The notes beneath the pieces are model-generated. The model saw nothing but the letters and a program-made list of their open reading frames with translations. It did not search any database and was not told where the DNA came from. Made by a program: the position numbers and the translations under genes. This document shows, piece by piece, positions 15,776 through 23,606 of a stretch of 64,000 nt of DNA. The stretch is from Streptomyces sp. AC550_RSS872 (GTDB taxonomy: Bacteria; Actinomycetota; Actinomycetes; Streptomycetales; Streptomycetaceae), in contig NZ_JAGMUL010000198.1 in NCBI RefSeq assembly GCF_019049285.1, positions 91,486-155,485 on the forward strand, given 5' to 3'. How positions within the stretch are numbered: the stretch's first letter is position 1; each line of letters opens with the position of its first letter.

Positions 15776-15848
15776 GCCCCCGTTGTGTAGCGGCCTAGCA
15801 CGCCGCCCTCTCAAGGCGGTAGCGCCGGTTCGAATCCGGTCGGGGGTA
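15776..15848 (+). tRNA. tRNA-Glu (anticodon CTC), copy 3
   Basis: A 73-nt cloverleaf, identical to copy 2. Last of the array and followed at once by a terminator. Confidence 0.95.
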
Positions 15849-15855
15849 CAGGGTG

Positions 15856-15883
15856 AAGGCCCTCCACTTAGGTGGAGGGCCTT
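15856..15883 (+). terminator. terminator of the tRNA array
   Basis: AAGGCCCTCCAC (15856-15867) pairs with GTGGAGGGCCTT (15872-15883) around a short loop, eight bases after the last tRNA. It also lies immediately beyond the merR stop on the minus strand, so it probably works both ways. Confidence 0.9.
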
Positions 15884-15885
15884 CG

Positions 15886-16539
15886 TCATTCCTGGTCACC
15901 GAAGCCGTACCGGCGCGCCGACTCCTCCTCCTGTGCCAGCCGGTGCAGCGCCTGAAGCATCGGCTCGACGAGGATCGCTCCCAGGACCGCCGTCTCCACC
16001 TTCTCGGCCTCCGACGCGTGGGTCTCGACGAAGTCCAGGTCGAGGACCGCGGCCCCGTGCATCAACCGGGCGTACGCCGACAGCAGTTGAGGATCCCAGT
16101 CGTACCCGAGCCGTCTGAGCGCGGCCATCGCCACCACGAGCGAACGGTACGAGGGCGAGATCGTGACCAGAGCCTTGGCGTTCGACCAGCCCAGGGACTC
16201 CAGCAGTTCGTCAGCCGCATCGTGCGCGGCCCGGACGTACTCGTCGTCCTCGTCCGGCTCCGGGACCTGCGGCAACGCCCACAGGGCCGCGCCCAGGCGG
16301 ATCGTCCGGGGCAGGGCGTCGTCGTCGACATGCCCGAGCACCTCCCGGACCGTCGCCACCGGTACCCGTCCGACCTGGATCATCGCTCGCACCAGACGCA
16401 GCCGGCGCAGATGCTCCTCGTCGTACTCGGCGGTGCGGGCGTTGATCTGGCGGCCGGGCGTCAACAGGCCTTCGCGCAGGTAGTACTTGATCGTCGCGAT
16501 GGGCACCCCGCTGCGCTCGCTGAGCTCGGCCAGCCGCAT
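15886..16539 (-). CDS. MerR family transcriptional regulator
   Basis: Regulator of 217 residues. The N-terminal MerR winged helix is clear (MRLAELSERSGVPIATIKYY, then LREGLLTPGR and the NARTAEYDEEHLRRL segment). A long helical effector domain (residues ~100-217) lacks a metal-binding Cys cluster, so an organic effector is more likely than a metal. It is divergent from the DUF4188 gene. The 89-bp shared promoter contains GGATAG/CTATCC inverted repeats, the kind of operator this family uses, so it probably controls its neighbour and itself. Confidence 0.9.
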   Translation of the reverse strand: MRLAELSERSGVPIATIKYYLREGLLTPGRQINARTAEYDEEHLRRLRLVRAMIQVGRVPVATVREVLGHVDDDALPRTIRLGAALWALPQVPEPDEDDEYVRAAHDAADELLESLGWSNAKALVTISPSYRSLVVAMAALRRLGYDWDPQLLSAYARLMHGAAVLDLDFVETHASEAEKVETAVLGAILVEPMLQALHRLAQEEESARRYGFGDQE

Positions 16540-16565
16540 CTCTTGCGCCTCTCATTGGGAAGTGC

Positions 16566-16605
16566 CACTATCCAATCACCGACCAGGAGGATAGTGCCGC
16601 TATCC
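16566..16605. promoter_or_regulatory. candidate MerR operator in the divergent promoter
   Basis: CACTATCC (16566-16573) is inverted relative to GGATAGTG (16589-16596). The latter also forms the perfect palindrome GGATAG-TGCCG-CTATCC (16589-16605). The repeats sit 50-27 bp before merR and 63-24 bp before the DUF4188 gene. Confidence 0.65.
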
Positions 16606-16628
16606 GGTTACGGAGCCAGGGGGCCGTC

Positions 16629-17141
16629 ATGTTCGCCAAGCCGGTGCTGGGTCGCACGACCGCGGATGCCGAGGGCGATGTGGTGGTCCTGCTCATCGGG
16701 ATGCGGATCAACCACTTCTGGGCGGTGCACCAGTGGCTCCCGGTCATGCTGTCGATGTTCCGCATGCTGGGGGAGCTTGCGCGGGACGGCGACCGGGGGC
16801 TGCTGGGGCGTGTACTGCTGACGGCTTCACCGCGGACGTACTACGTCGTCCAGTACTGGGAGTCCAAGGAGAAGCTGTACGCGTACGCGACGGCGCCGGA
16901 CATGTTTCACCACAAGGTGTGGGGGATCATCAGCCGCAAGGAGCGGGCCGGGAAGACGCGGGGGCACGTGGGGATCTGGCACGAGGCGTACGTGGTGCCC
17001 GAGGGGGCGTACGAGTCGATCTACGCGGACATGCCGGCGTTCGGGTTGGCGGCGGCGCATGGGCAGGTGCCGGTCGCTGAGCGTGGGCGGTACGCGAAGG
17101 ATCGGTTCGCTCACAGGTCGGGGAGTGTGACAACTCCCTAG
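16629..17141 (+). CDS. DUF4188 domain protein
   Basis: Protein of 170 residues resembling DUF4188 proteins, which have a dimeric alpha/beta-barrel-like fold and are often annotated as monooxygenase-family or phenylacetaldoxime-dehydratase-related. Recognisable parts are DVVVLLIGMRINHFW, YYVVQYWESKEKLYAYA and HVGIWHEAYVVPEGAYE. The catalytic function is unknown. ATG 16629 follows AGGGGG. It is divergent from and probably regulated by the MerR protein. Its TAG stop (17139-17141) lies within the left arm of a dispersed intergenic repeat. Confidence 0.8.
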   Translation: MFAKPVLGRTTADAEGDVVVLLIGMRINHFWAVHQWLPVMLSMFRMLGELARDGDRGLLGRVLLTASPRTYYVVQYWESKEKLYAYATAPDMFHHKVWGIISRKERAGKTRGHVGIWHEAYVVPEGAYESIYADMPAFGLAAAHGQVPVAERGRYAKDRFAHRSGSVTTP

Positions 17142-17282
17142 GGGCGCGGGGAACTGCGCGACCAGCCGCGACGGCGCGGCAGACGGCAGACGGCCGGTGG
17201 GGGCAGATTCTGCGCCGTTGGGGCTTGGGATGGGGGCGGGTGCGGGGTGTCTGTGGTTGCTCGCGCAGTTCCCCGCGCCCCT
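17140..17282. repeat. long-loop inverted repeat of the dispersed GCGCAGTTCCCC family
   Basis: The 22-bp arm AGGGGCGCGGGGAACTGCGC-GA (17140-17161) is perfectly complementary to 17261-17282, separated by about 99 bp. It lies between the convergent DUF4188 and ndgR genes. Same arm sequence as the repeat at 402-452. Confidence 0.8.
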
Positions 17283-17363
17283 GGGGTGGGTCACCGGACC
17301 GTCGGACCAGGGCTGCCGCGGCGTTGAGGCTGTCCTGTCCCGACGTACGGCGACGTCGCGCCC

Positions 17364-18080
17364 TCAGCCTGTCCGGCGCAAGGCCTCGGAGAGGCGCGCG
17401 GCGGCGTCGATGACCGCCTGGGCGTGCATGCGGCCGGGGTGGCGGCTGAGGCGTTCGATGGGGCCGGAGACGGAGACCGCGGCGACCACGCGGTTGGAGG
17501 GGCCGCGAACGGGTGCCGAGACGGACGCGACGCCCGGCTCGCGCTCGCCGATCGACTGGGCCCAGCCACGGCGGCGTACGCCGGAGAGCGCGGTGGCCGT
17601 GAAGCGGGCGCCCTGGAGGCCGCGGTGCAGGCGCTCCGGCTCCTCCCAGGCCATGAGGATCTGGGCCGAGGAGCCCGCCTTCATCGTGAGCGTCGAGCCG
17701 ACCGGGACCGTGTCCCGAAGGCCGGACAGGCGCTCCGCCGCGGCGACGCAGATGCGCATGTCGCCCTGGCGGCGGTAGAGCTGGGCGCTCTCGCCGGTGA
17801 CGTCGCGGAGGTGGGTGAGCACCGGGCCCGCGGTGGCGAGGAGACGGTCCTCACCCGCGGCCGCGGCCAGTTCTGCGAGCCGAGGGCCGAGAATGAAACG
17901 GCCCTGCATGTCACGCGCCACCATGCGGTGGTGTTCCAGAGCCACGGCCAGTCGATGGGCCGTGGGTCGTGCCAGTCCGGTGGCCGAGACGAGCCCTGCG
18001 AGGGTGGCCGGACCGGACTCCAGGGCGCTCAGGACAAGGGCTGCCTTGTCCAGAACGCCGACGCCGCTACTGTTGTCCAT
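17364..18080 (-). CDS. ndgR: IclR-family regulator NdgR
   Basis: IclR-type regulator of 238 residues. An N-terminal winged helix (TLAGLVSATGLARPTAHRLA) is followed by an IclR effector domain (VPVGSTLTMKAGSSAQILMA, SVSAPVRGPSNRVVAAVSVS). Sequence and position next to leuCD match NdgR, the Streptomyces regulator of branched-chain amino-acid biosynthesis and nitrogen-dependent growth, which is reported to act on leuCD. ATG 18080 gives MDNSSGVGVLDKAALVLSAL, the usual start. It is divergent from leuC across about 200 bp. Metabolites of leucine or methionine metabolism are suggested effectors from the literature, not from this sequence. Confidence 0.93.
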   Translation of the reverse strand: MDNSSGVGVLDKAALVLSALESGPATLAGLVSATGLARPTAHRLAVALEHHRMVARDMQGRFILGPRLAELAAAAGEDRLLATAGPVLTHLRDVTGESAQLYRRQGDMRICVAAAERLSGLRDTVPVGSTLTMKAGSSAQILMAWEEPERLHRGLQGARFTATALSGVRRRGWAQSIGEREPGVASVSAPVRGPSNRVVAAVSVSGPIERLSRHPGRMHAQAVIDAAARLSEALRRTG

Positions 18081-18282
18081 GAAACGATACTCGCGTCTCA
18101 CTCTGTGAAACGCAAGTTCAATTTTCCGTGGAACACGCCACTCTGGAAGAACGAAGGCAGAGCGGCCCGCGGACCAGAGCGGGCTTGTCGGCAGACGCCC
18201 GGAAGCAGGGGCGCGGGCGCCGGCCGCCTTCTCAAGATCTCTAGTTGGGCCGGTGGACCGTATGCCGGCCGGAGGGAAAGCG
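18081..18282. promoter_or_regulatory. ndgR-leuC divergent promoter region
   Basis: This 202-bp region contains an AT-richer stretch just upstream of ndgR (around 18080-18135) with GAAACG repeated near 18081 and 18107. These are plausible contacts for an IclR-family dimer. No unambiguous -35/-10 pair was found. Confidence 0.5.
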
Positions 18283-19713
18283 ATGGGTAGGACACTCGCG
18301 GAGAAGGTCTGGGACGACCATGTCGTCCGGCGCGCCGAGGGCGAGCCCGACCTCCTCTTCATCGATCTGCACCTGCTGCACGAGGTGACCAGCCCGCAGG
18401 CCTTCGACGGCCTCCGCAAGAGCGGCCGCAAGGTGCGCCGGCTCGACCTGACCATCGCCACCGAGGACCACAACACCCCGACCCTCGACATCGACAAGCC
18501 CATCGCGGACCCGGTCTCCCGCGTCCAGTTGGAGACGCTGCGCGCGAACGCCGCCGAGTTCGGTGTGCGTCTGCACCCGCTGGGCGACGTCGAGCAGGGC
18601 GTCGTACACGTCGTCGGCCCGCAGCTGGGTCTGACCCAGCCCGGCATGACCGTGGTCTGCGGTGACTCCCACACCTCCACGCACGGTGCCTTCGGCGGCC
18701 TGGCGTTCGGCATCGGCACCTCCCAGGTGGAGCACGTGCTGGCCACCCAGACGCTGCCGCTGGTCCGCCCGAAGACCATGGCCATCACGGTCAACGGCGA
18801 ACTGCCCGACGGCGTCACCGCCAAGGACCTGATCCTGGCGATCATCGCCAAGATCGGTACGGGCGGCGGCCAGGGCTATGTCCTGGAGTACCGCGGCTCC
18901 GCCATCGAGAAGCTCTCGATGGAGGCCCGGATGACCATCTGCAACATGTCGATCGAGGCCGGCGCCCGCGCGGGCATGATCGCCCCCGACCAGACCACCT
19001 TCGACTACCTCGAGGGCCGTCCGCACGCCCCCAAGGGCGAGGACTGGGACGCGGCGGTCGCGTACTGGAAGACGCTGAAGACCGACGACGACGCCGAGTT
19101 CGACGCCGAGGTCGTGATCGAGGCCGCCGAACTGTCGCCGTTCGTCACCTGGGGCACCAACCCCGGCCAGGGTGCGCCGCTTTCGGCGTCCGTCCCCGAC
19201 CCGGCTTCGTACGAAGACGCTTCGGAGCGCCTCGCCGCCGAAAAGGCCCTGGAATACATGGGGTTGGAGGCAGGTCAGCCGCTGCGCTCCATCAAGGTGG
19301 ACACCGTCTTCGTAGGCTCCTGCACCAACGGCCGCATCGAGGACCTGCGCGCTGCCGCCGAGCTCGTCAAGGGCCGCAAAGTCGCCGACGGTGTGCGGAT
19401 GCTGGTCGTCCCCGGCTCCGCCCGGGTCGGTCTGCAGGCCGTTTCCGAGGGCCTGGACGTCGTCTTCAAGGAGGCCGGCGCCGAGTGGCGGCACGCGGGC
19501 TGCTCGATGTGCCTGGGCATGAACCCGGACCAGCTGGCCCCGGGTGAGCGCTCCGCGTCCACCTCCAACCGCAACTTCGAGGGCCGGCAGGGCAAGGGCG
19601 GTCGTACCCACCTGGTGTCGCCGCAGGTCGCGGCGGCCACCGCGGTCCTGGGCCACCTGGCCTCCCCGGCCGACCTGTCCGACGCCGAGACCCGTACGCC
19701 CGCTGGAGTCTGA
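18283..19713 (+). CDS. leuC: 3-isopropylmalate dehydratase large subunit
   Basis: LeuC of 476 residues, the [4Fe-4S] subunit that interconverts 2- and 3-isopropylmalate in leucine synthesis. Start ATG 18283 (MGRTLAEKVWDDHVV) is chosen for the GGAGG seven bases upstream. Iron-sulfur ligands are the Cys in VGSCTNGRIEDL and the CxxC in HAGCSMCLGMNPD. The active-site segment VCGDSHTSTHGAFG is intact. leuD follows after six bases. Regulation by the divergent NdgR is expected. Confidence 0.97.
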   Translation: MGRTLAEKVWDDHVVRRAEGEPDLLFIDLHLLHEVTSPQAFDGLRKSGRKVRRLDLTIATEDHNTPTLDIDKPIADPVSRVQLETLRANAAEFGVRLHPLGDVEQGVVHVVGPQLGLTQPGMTVVCGDSHTSTHGAFGGLAFGIGTSQVEHVLATQTLPLVRPKTMAITVNGELPDGVTAKDLILAIIAKIGTGGGQGYVLEYRGSAIEKLSMEARMTICNMSIEAGARAGMIAPDQTTFDYLEGRPHAPKGEDWDAAVAYWKTLKTDDDAEFDAEVVIEAAELSPFVTWGTNPGQGAPLSASVPDPASYEDASERLAAEKALEYMGLEAGQPLRSIKVDTVFVGSCTNGRIEDLRAAAELVKGRKVADGVRMLVVPGSARVGLQAVSEGLDVVFKEAGAEWRHAGCSMCLGMNPDQLAPGERSASTSNRNFEGRQGKGGRTHLVSPQVAAATAVLGHLASPADLSDAETRTPAGV

Positions 19714-19719
19714 TCAGCC

Positions 19720-20313
19720 ATGGAAGCATTCACCAAGCACACCGGCCGGGCCGTCCCGCTGCGCCGCTCCAACGTCGACACCGACCAGATCATCCCTGCT
19801 CACTGGCTCAAGAAGGTCACGCGGGACGGTTTCGAGGACGGGCTGTTCGAGGCCTGGCGCAAGGACGAGACGTTCATCCTCAACCAGCCCGAGCGCCACG
19901 GCGCCACGGTCCTGGTCGCCGGTCCCGACTTCGGCACCGGTTCGTCCCGTGAGCACGCCGTCTGGGCGCTGCAGAACTACGGCTTCAAGACGGTCATCTC
20001 CTCCCGCTTCGCCGACATCTTCCGCGGCAACTCGCTCAAGAACGGCCTGCTCACGGTGGTTCTGGAGCAGAAGATCGTGGACGCGCTGTGGGAGCTCACC
20101 GAGAAGGACCCGCAGGCCGAGGTCACGGTCGACCTGGAGAACCGCGAGGTACGCGCCGAGGGCATCACCGCCTCCTTCGAGCTGGACGAGAACTCGCGCT
20201 GGCGGCTGCTGAACGGCCTCGACGACATCTCGATCACCCTCCAGAACGAGGAGGACATCGCCGCCTACGAGGCGAAGCGGCCGTCGTTCAAGCCGCGCAC
20301 GCTCCAGGCCTGA
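19720..20313 (+). CDS. leuD: 3-isopropylmalate dehydratase small subunit
   Basis: LeuD of 197 residues, the partner of LeuC in the aconitase-like leucine-pathway isomerase. Signature regions are the N-terminal RSNVDTDQIIPA and GPDFGTGSSREHAVWAL, which carries the substrate-binding Ser/Arg. Full length. Six bases separate it from leuC, so the two are one operon. A strong hairpin at 20383-20415 ends the unit. Confidence 0.97.
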   Translation: MEAFTKHTGRAVPLRRSNVDTDQIIPAHWLKKVTRDGFEDGLFEAWRKDETFILNQPERHGATVLVAGPDFGTGSSREHAVWALQNYGFKTVISSRFADIFRGNSLKNGLLTVVLEQKIVDALWELTEKDPQAEVTVDLENREVRAEGITASFELDENSRWRLLNGLDDISITLQNEEDIAAYEAKRPSFKPRTLQA

Positions 20314-20382
20314 GTCCGAGGCCGCTCAGGTTCGGACCGAGGTCTGAGCGCAAGGCGACTTTCGGACACCGCAACACCCCCT

Positions 20383-20415
20383 CAGTACCCCCGATCAGCC
20401 CGATCGGGGGTACTG
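20383..20415 (+). terminator. terminator after leuD
   Basis: A 14-bp perfect stem CAGTACCCCCGATC (20383-20396) pairs with 20402-20415 around a 5-base loop, 70 bp beyond the leuD stop. Confidence 0.8.
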
Positions 20416-20600
20416 CCATGTCTGCACCCGAACGGCCCTGCGCCGCTTGCGTCCCGGACTCAACTTCCCACGTTACGAAGGGTGTTGCGCGGGTACGCGA
20501 GTGGTGTAGCCGTGACTTCCGCAAGTGCCCGGAAGGCCATTTGAGGCCGGAGTTGCACCCCTGGCAGGCGACAACTCGCCCCAGATGGCACAATCTGTGC

Positions 20601-20831
20601 ATGGAACACGACGGCCAACTCGAGCTCTATGCGGCAGTCGCGGACCAACTGAAGGAAGCGCACGCAAGGGTGCGCGCACTGCAAGTCCCGGAGGGCGTAC
20701 GGATGGCGCTGACCCGGAAGCTGCTGGTCATTACGGCCGCGGCCAAGCACGACGTCGCCGAAGCGACAAGGCGTCTGGAGCGGTTCATGGCGGATCTCGA
20801 CGCGGGGCGATTCCCCGAAGAGGAACGCTGA
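20601..20831 (+). CDS. small conserved hypothetical protein
   Basis: A 76-residue, highly charged, predicted all-helical protein (MEHDGQLELYAAVADQLKEA, then VRMALTRKLLVITAAAKHDV). No membrane segment, signal peptide or cysteine. It lies between leuD and hupS, where Streptomyces chromosomes carry a small unknown gene, so I regard it as real. Start ATG 20601 lacks a strong ribosome binding site. Function unknown. Confidence 0.7.
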   Translation: MEHDGQLELYAAVADQLKEAHARVRALQVPEGVRMALTRKLLVITAAAKHDVAEATRRLERFMADLDAGRFPEEER

Positions 20832-20888
20832 ACACCTTCGAGACAGTCGAGTCTGTTGCGGCACAAGGGTGATTAGCCCGTTTCGTGT

Positions 20889-20917
20889 TTGATTTGCGGT
20901 ATATATCTGCCTAACGT
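20889..20917 (+). promoter_or_regulatory. hupS: promoter of hupS
   Basis: TTGATT (20889-20894), a 17-bp AT-rich spacer and TAACGT (20912-20917) form a good vegetative sigma-type promoter about 52 bp before the GTG start of hupS. Confidence 0.7.
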
Positions 20918-20968
20918 GCGAAAAAGCTTGAACACTTTCGTTCTGGCGATGTCTCCGAAGGGGAAGAC

Positions 20969-21616
20969 GTGAACAAGGCGCAGCTCGTAGAAGCGATTGC
21001 CGACAAGATGGGCGGCCGCCAGCAGGCCGCCGATGCTGTCGACCATGTACTGGACGCCATCGTCCGCGCGGTCGTCGCGGGTGAGCGGGTCTCGGTCACC
21101 GGCTTCGGTTCGTTCGAGAAGGTCGACCGACCTGCTCGTTACGCCCGTAACCCCCAGACGGGCGAGCGGGTTCGGGTCAAGAAGACCTCCGTTCCGCGCT
21201 TCCGTGCCGGTCAGGGCTTCAAGGACCTGGTCAGCGGCTCGAAGAAGCTCCCTCGGGGCGGCGAGGTCGCCGTCAAGAAGGCGCCCAAGGGCAGCCTGAC
21301 CGGTGGTGCCGCGGCGACGGTCAAGAAGGCCGCCGCGAAGAAGACCACCAAGGCTGCCGCGGCGAAGAAGACCACCGCGAAGAAGACGACGGCCAAGAAG
21401 ACGACGGCCGCGGCGAAGAAGACCACCGCGAAGAAGGCGCCGGCGAAGAAGACCACGACGGCCGCCAAGAAGACGACCGCGGCGAAGAAGACGACCGCCA
21501 AGAAGGCGACGGCCAAGAAGGCCCCGGCGAAGAAGGCGACCGCCAAGAAGGCGCCGGCCAAGAAGTCGACGGCTCGCAAGACCACCGCCAAGAAGGCGAC
21601 CGCCCGCAAGAGGTAG
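20969..21616 (+). CDS. hupS: HU-like nucleoid protein HupS with lysine-rich tail
   Basis: Protein of 215 residues. Residues 1-~92 form a bacterial HU domain (MNKAQLVEAIADKMGGRQQA, VSVTGFGSFE, ARNPQTGERVRVKKTSVPRF). Residues ~105-215 form a histone-H1-like tail of (T)AKK and AAKK repeats. This two-part layout is that of Streptomyces HupS, the sporulation-associated nucleoid protein, and of mycobacterial HupB. It binds DNA non-specifically, and the tail is intrinsically disordered. GTG 20969 follows GAAGGGGAAGAC. The tail-coding DNA is itself an array of AAGAAG-rich repeats, prone to length variation between strains. Confidence 0.95.
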   Translation: MNKAQLVEAIADKMGGRQQAADAVDHVLDAIVRAVVAGERVSVTGFGSFEKVDRPARYARNPQTGERVRVKKTSVPRFRAGQGFKDLVSGSKKLPRGGEVAVKKAPKGSLTGGAAATVKKAAAKKTTKAAAAKKTTAKKTTAKKTTAAAKKTTAKKAPAKKTTTAAKKTTAAKKTTAKKATAKKAPAKKATAKKAPAKKSTARKTTAKKATARKR

Positions 21617-21638
21617 GACCGCAGGGGCACTCACGCGC

Positions 21639-21668
21639 CGGGCCGGACTCCGTCTGGAGTCCGGCCCG
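21639..21668 (+). terminator. terminator after hupS
   Basis: CGGGCCGGACTCC (21639-21651) pairs perfectly with 21656-21668 around GTCT. It is placed between hupS (plus) and the small minus-strand gene, so it is probably shared. Confidence 0.85.
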
Positions 21669-21678
21669 CGGCGTTTTC

Positions 21679-21882
21679 TCAGAGGGTCTGAAGCGTCACC
21701 AGCGTGATGTGCAGGGACTCCCCCTTGCCCTCCGTCTCGATGCGGACCCGCTGCCCGGGGCGCAGCAGCCGTAGGCCTCCGGCGTTGAAGGCGGGGGCGT
21801 CGAAGGGGACGGGGGTGCCGTCGTCCAGGAGGACGCTGCCGGAGCGGGTGTTCTCGTCATAGGTGTATGCGGTGGCCTGCAT
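21679..21882 (-). CDS. small hypothetical protein, cold-shock/OB-like
   Basis: A 67-residue protein starting MQATAYTYDENTRSGSVLLD. The pattern SGSVLLDDGTPVPFDAPAF followed by LRPGQRVRIETEG resembles the beta strands of small OB/cold-shock-like folds, where DDG and VPFD turns are typical. The aromatic RNP motifs of true Csp proteins are absent, so nucleic-acid binding is uncertain. Probably cytoplasmic. The start codon abuts a dispersed repeat (21900-21978) that separates it from cofC. Confidence 0.7.
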   Translation of the reverse strand: MQATAYTYDENTRSGSVLLDDGTPVPFDAPAFNAGGLRLLRPGQRVRIETEGKGESLHITLVTLQTL

Positions 21883-21899
21883 GGCGGTAACCCTACGAC

Positions 21900-21978
21900 G
21901 GGTTGTGTTTCGACTGCGGCGCCGTGGGGGCTGGTCGCGCCCGCGCGGCGGATCCGCATATTCCATGCAGCCCCGCGC
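21900..21978. repeat. dispersed repeat, intergenic copy
   Basis: Read on the minus strand it gives GGGCTGCATGGAATATGCGG, then a GC-rich TCCGCCGCGC/GGGCGCGACCAGCC block and a CGCCGCAG end. The same elements occur in the same order at 49012-49098 inside smc (GGGCTG-AT-TGCGG-TCCG-CGCG-GGGCGCG-CCAGCC-CCGCAG). Its plus-strand start (GGTTGTGTTTCGACTGCGGC) also matches 24639-24658. Confidence 0.75.
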
Positions 21979-21996
21979 CTCTTGGCGGCGCTGCCG

Positions 21997-22635
21997 TCAC
22001 GGTTCCTTGATCAGTAGCCGTGCTGCCATCGCCGCCGTTCGTGGGCCCACTCCCAGGGCCAGTGCCGCCCGTAGATCCTCGCCGGTGTCCACGTCCTGGC
22101 GTACGGAGTCGACGTCTTCGAGGCCGAGTTCCACTGCCCCCGAGGCGCGGTGTCGGGACCGCGAATCCTCGCCGAATTCGGGCAGTAATTTCTGGCCGGG
22201 CGCAGCCCCGAGCAATGTGGTGCCGATCGCTGCCGCGTCGGGAAGGAAAGCGCGGGGGAATTCCGTTGCCGCATCCAGGACCCGGGCCAATTCCAGGGGG
22301 CGCAGCGCCGGAAGATCGGCGTTCAGGGCCGCTACGGCGCTTTCGGGGCGGGCGGACCGTACGACGGCCGTCGCGTGCGCCAGCGCCGCGTTCAGGCCGC
22401 CTCCTGGCTCGTCGGGGACTATATGCGCGCCAAGTGCGCCCAGCTCGCGGCCGGCCAGGGCGTCGTTCGTGACGACTGCCACATCCTTCACCGCCGGGCA
22501 GGCCAGCGCCGCCGCCACCGTGTCCTGCGCGAAAGCGAGGGCGAGGCCGGGGCGCAGCCCGTCCGACGCGGTGTCCGAGAGCCTGCTCTTCGCCCGCGCC
22601 AAGGGCTTCAGGGGTATGACCAAGGTCCACTGCAC
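21997..22635 (-). CDS. cofC: phosphoenolpyruvate/2-phospho-L-lactate guanylyltransferase (F420 biosynthesis)
   Basis: CofC/FbiD family nucleotidyltransferase of 212 residues, forming the guanylylated intermediate in coenzyme F420 assembly. The N-terminal signature VIPLKPLARAKSRLS carries the conserved Lys/Arg. VVTNDALA, the ALNADLPALRPLEL acidic motif and a C-terminal GEDLRAAL segment complete the fold. A single gene in its own minus unit. Streptomyces use F420 in redox enzymes, so the LLM-type oxidoreductase at 52876 is a possible user. Whether the substrate is phosphoenolpyruvate or phospholactate cannot be read from the sequence. Confidence 0.9.
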   Translation of the reverse strand: MQWTLVIPLKPLARAKSRLSDTASDGLRPGLALAFAQDTVAAALACPAVKDVAVVTNDALAGRELGALGAHIVPDEPGGGLNAALAHATAVVRSARPESAVAALNADLPALRPLELARVLDAATEFPRAFLPDAAAIGTTLLGAAPGQKLLPEFGEDSRSRHRASGAVELGLEDVDSVRQDVDTGEDLRAALALGVGPRTAAMAARLLIKEP

Positions 22636-22805
22636 GAGCGTTTCGCTCCCTCTCTAGTCGCGGCCATTGTCACTCAGCCGTCACCAGGGGCATCTGGTGG
22701 TTGTGGCGGCGAGGCGTACGGTGTTCTCGACAGACCGGCGGCCTGGGGCGACACTTGTGCGGCCCTCCGGCCCGATGTCCTTGATCCCTAGAGGAAGGTG
22801 TCCGC

Positions 22806-23606
22806 GTGCCCCGCCGCAGAATCGGCTTCTGGTACCGCTTCGCCGCGGTGCTCTGCAAACCGCCGCTGGTGGTTCTGATCAAGCGGGACTGGCGCGGAAT
22901 GGAGCACATTCCGGCCGAGGGCGGATTTATCACCGCGGTGAACCACAATTCGCACATCGATCCCTTCACGTACGGGCACTTTCAGTACAACACCGGCCGG
23001 GTTCCGCGATTCCTCGCGAAGAGCGGCCTTTTCAGGAAGGGATTCGTCGGTGCCGCGATGCGCGGCACCGGGCAGATCCCCGTCTACCGGGAGACCACGG
23101 ACGCGCTGAGCGCCTTCCGGGCCGCGATCGAGGCCGTGGAGCGCGGCGAATGCGTCGCGTTCTACCCCGAGGGCACCATCACCCGCGACCCGGACCAGTG
23201 GCCCATGACCGGCAAGACCGGTGCCGCACGTGTCGCCCTCCAGACCAAGTGCCCGGTGATCCCGGTCGCCCAGTGGGGCGCCAACGAACTGCTGCCGCCC
23301 TACGCCAAGAAGCTCAACCTCCTTCCGCGCAAGACCCACAAGGTGCTCGCGGGACCGCCCGTGGACCTCGCGCGCTTCTACGACAAGGAGATGACCCCGG
23401 AGCTGCTGAAGGAGGCGACCGAGGTCATCATGGCCGCCATCACGGCCCAGCTGGAGCAGATCCGCGGCGAGAAGGCGCCGAAGACGCCGTACGATCCGCG
23501 TCAGGAGCGCATCGAGCAGCGGCGCCGCACTGCCGCGCAGAACCGGCAGACGCAGCCGCGGGCCGAGCAGGAAAAGGCCGGGCAGGAAGAGGGGCAGGGC
23601 ACGTGA
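22806..23606 (+). CDS. plsC: 1-acyl-sn-glycerol-3-phosphate acyltransferase
   Basis: PlsC-family acyltransferase of 266 residues, making phosphatidic acid at the inner membrane face. The catalytic NHNSHID (HX4D, His47 and Asp52), RGTGQIPVYRE, and FYPEGTITRD (the PEGT block near residue 120) are all present. The C-terminus is charged and Gln/Arg-rich, as in actinobacterial members. GTG 22806 follows GAGGAAGG. The gene ends in GTGA, where gpsA begins, so the enzyme and the glycerol-3-phosphate supplier are translationally coupled. Confidence 0.93.
   Translation: MPRRRIGFWYRFAAVLCKPPLVVLIKRDWRGMEHIPAEGGFITAVNHNSHIDPFTYGHFQYNTGRVPRFLAKSGLFRKGFVGAAMRGTGQIPVYRETTDALSAFRAAIEAVERGECVAFYPEGTITRDPDQWPMTGKTGAARVALQTKCPVIPVAQWGANELLPPYAKKLNLLPRKTHKVLAGPPVDLARFYDKEMTPELLKEATEVIMAAITAQLEQIRGEKAPKTPYDPRQERIEQRRRTAAQNRQTQPRAEQEKAGQEEGQGT

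Noticed and set aside
15388..15848. CRISPR array or ordinary repeat, because of near-identical 72-73 bp units
   Set aside because: All five units fold as complete tRNA cloverleaves with proper anticodons.
18241..19656. A 471-codon minus-strand frame opposite leuC
   Set aside because: Antisense shadow; leuC and leuD have complete motifs and operon spacing.
21303..21707. Arg/Pro-rich 134-codon frame overlapping hupS
   Set aside because: Alternate-frame reading of the AAGAAG repeats of the HupS tail; no ribosome binding site.
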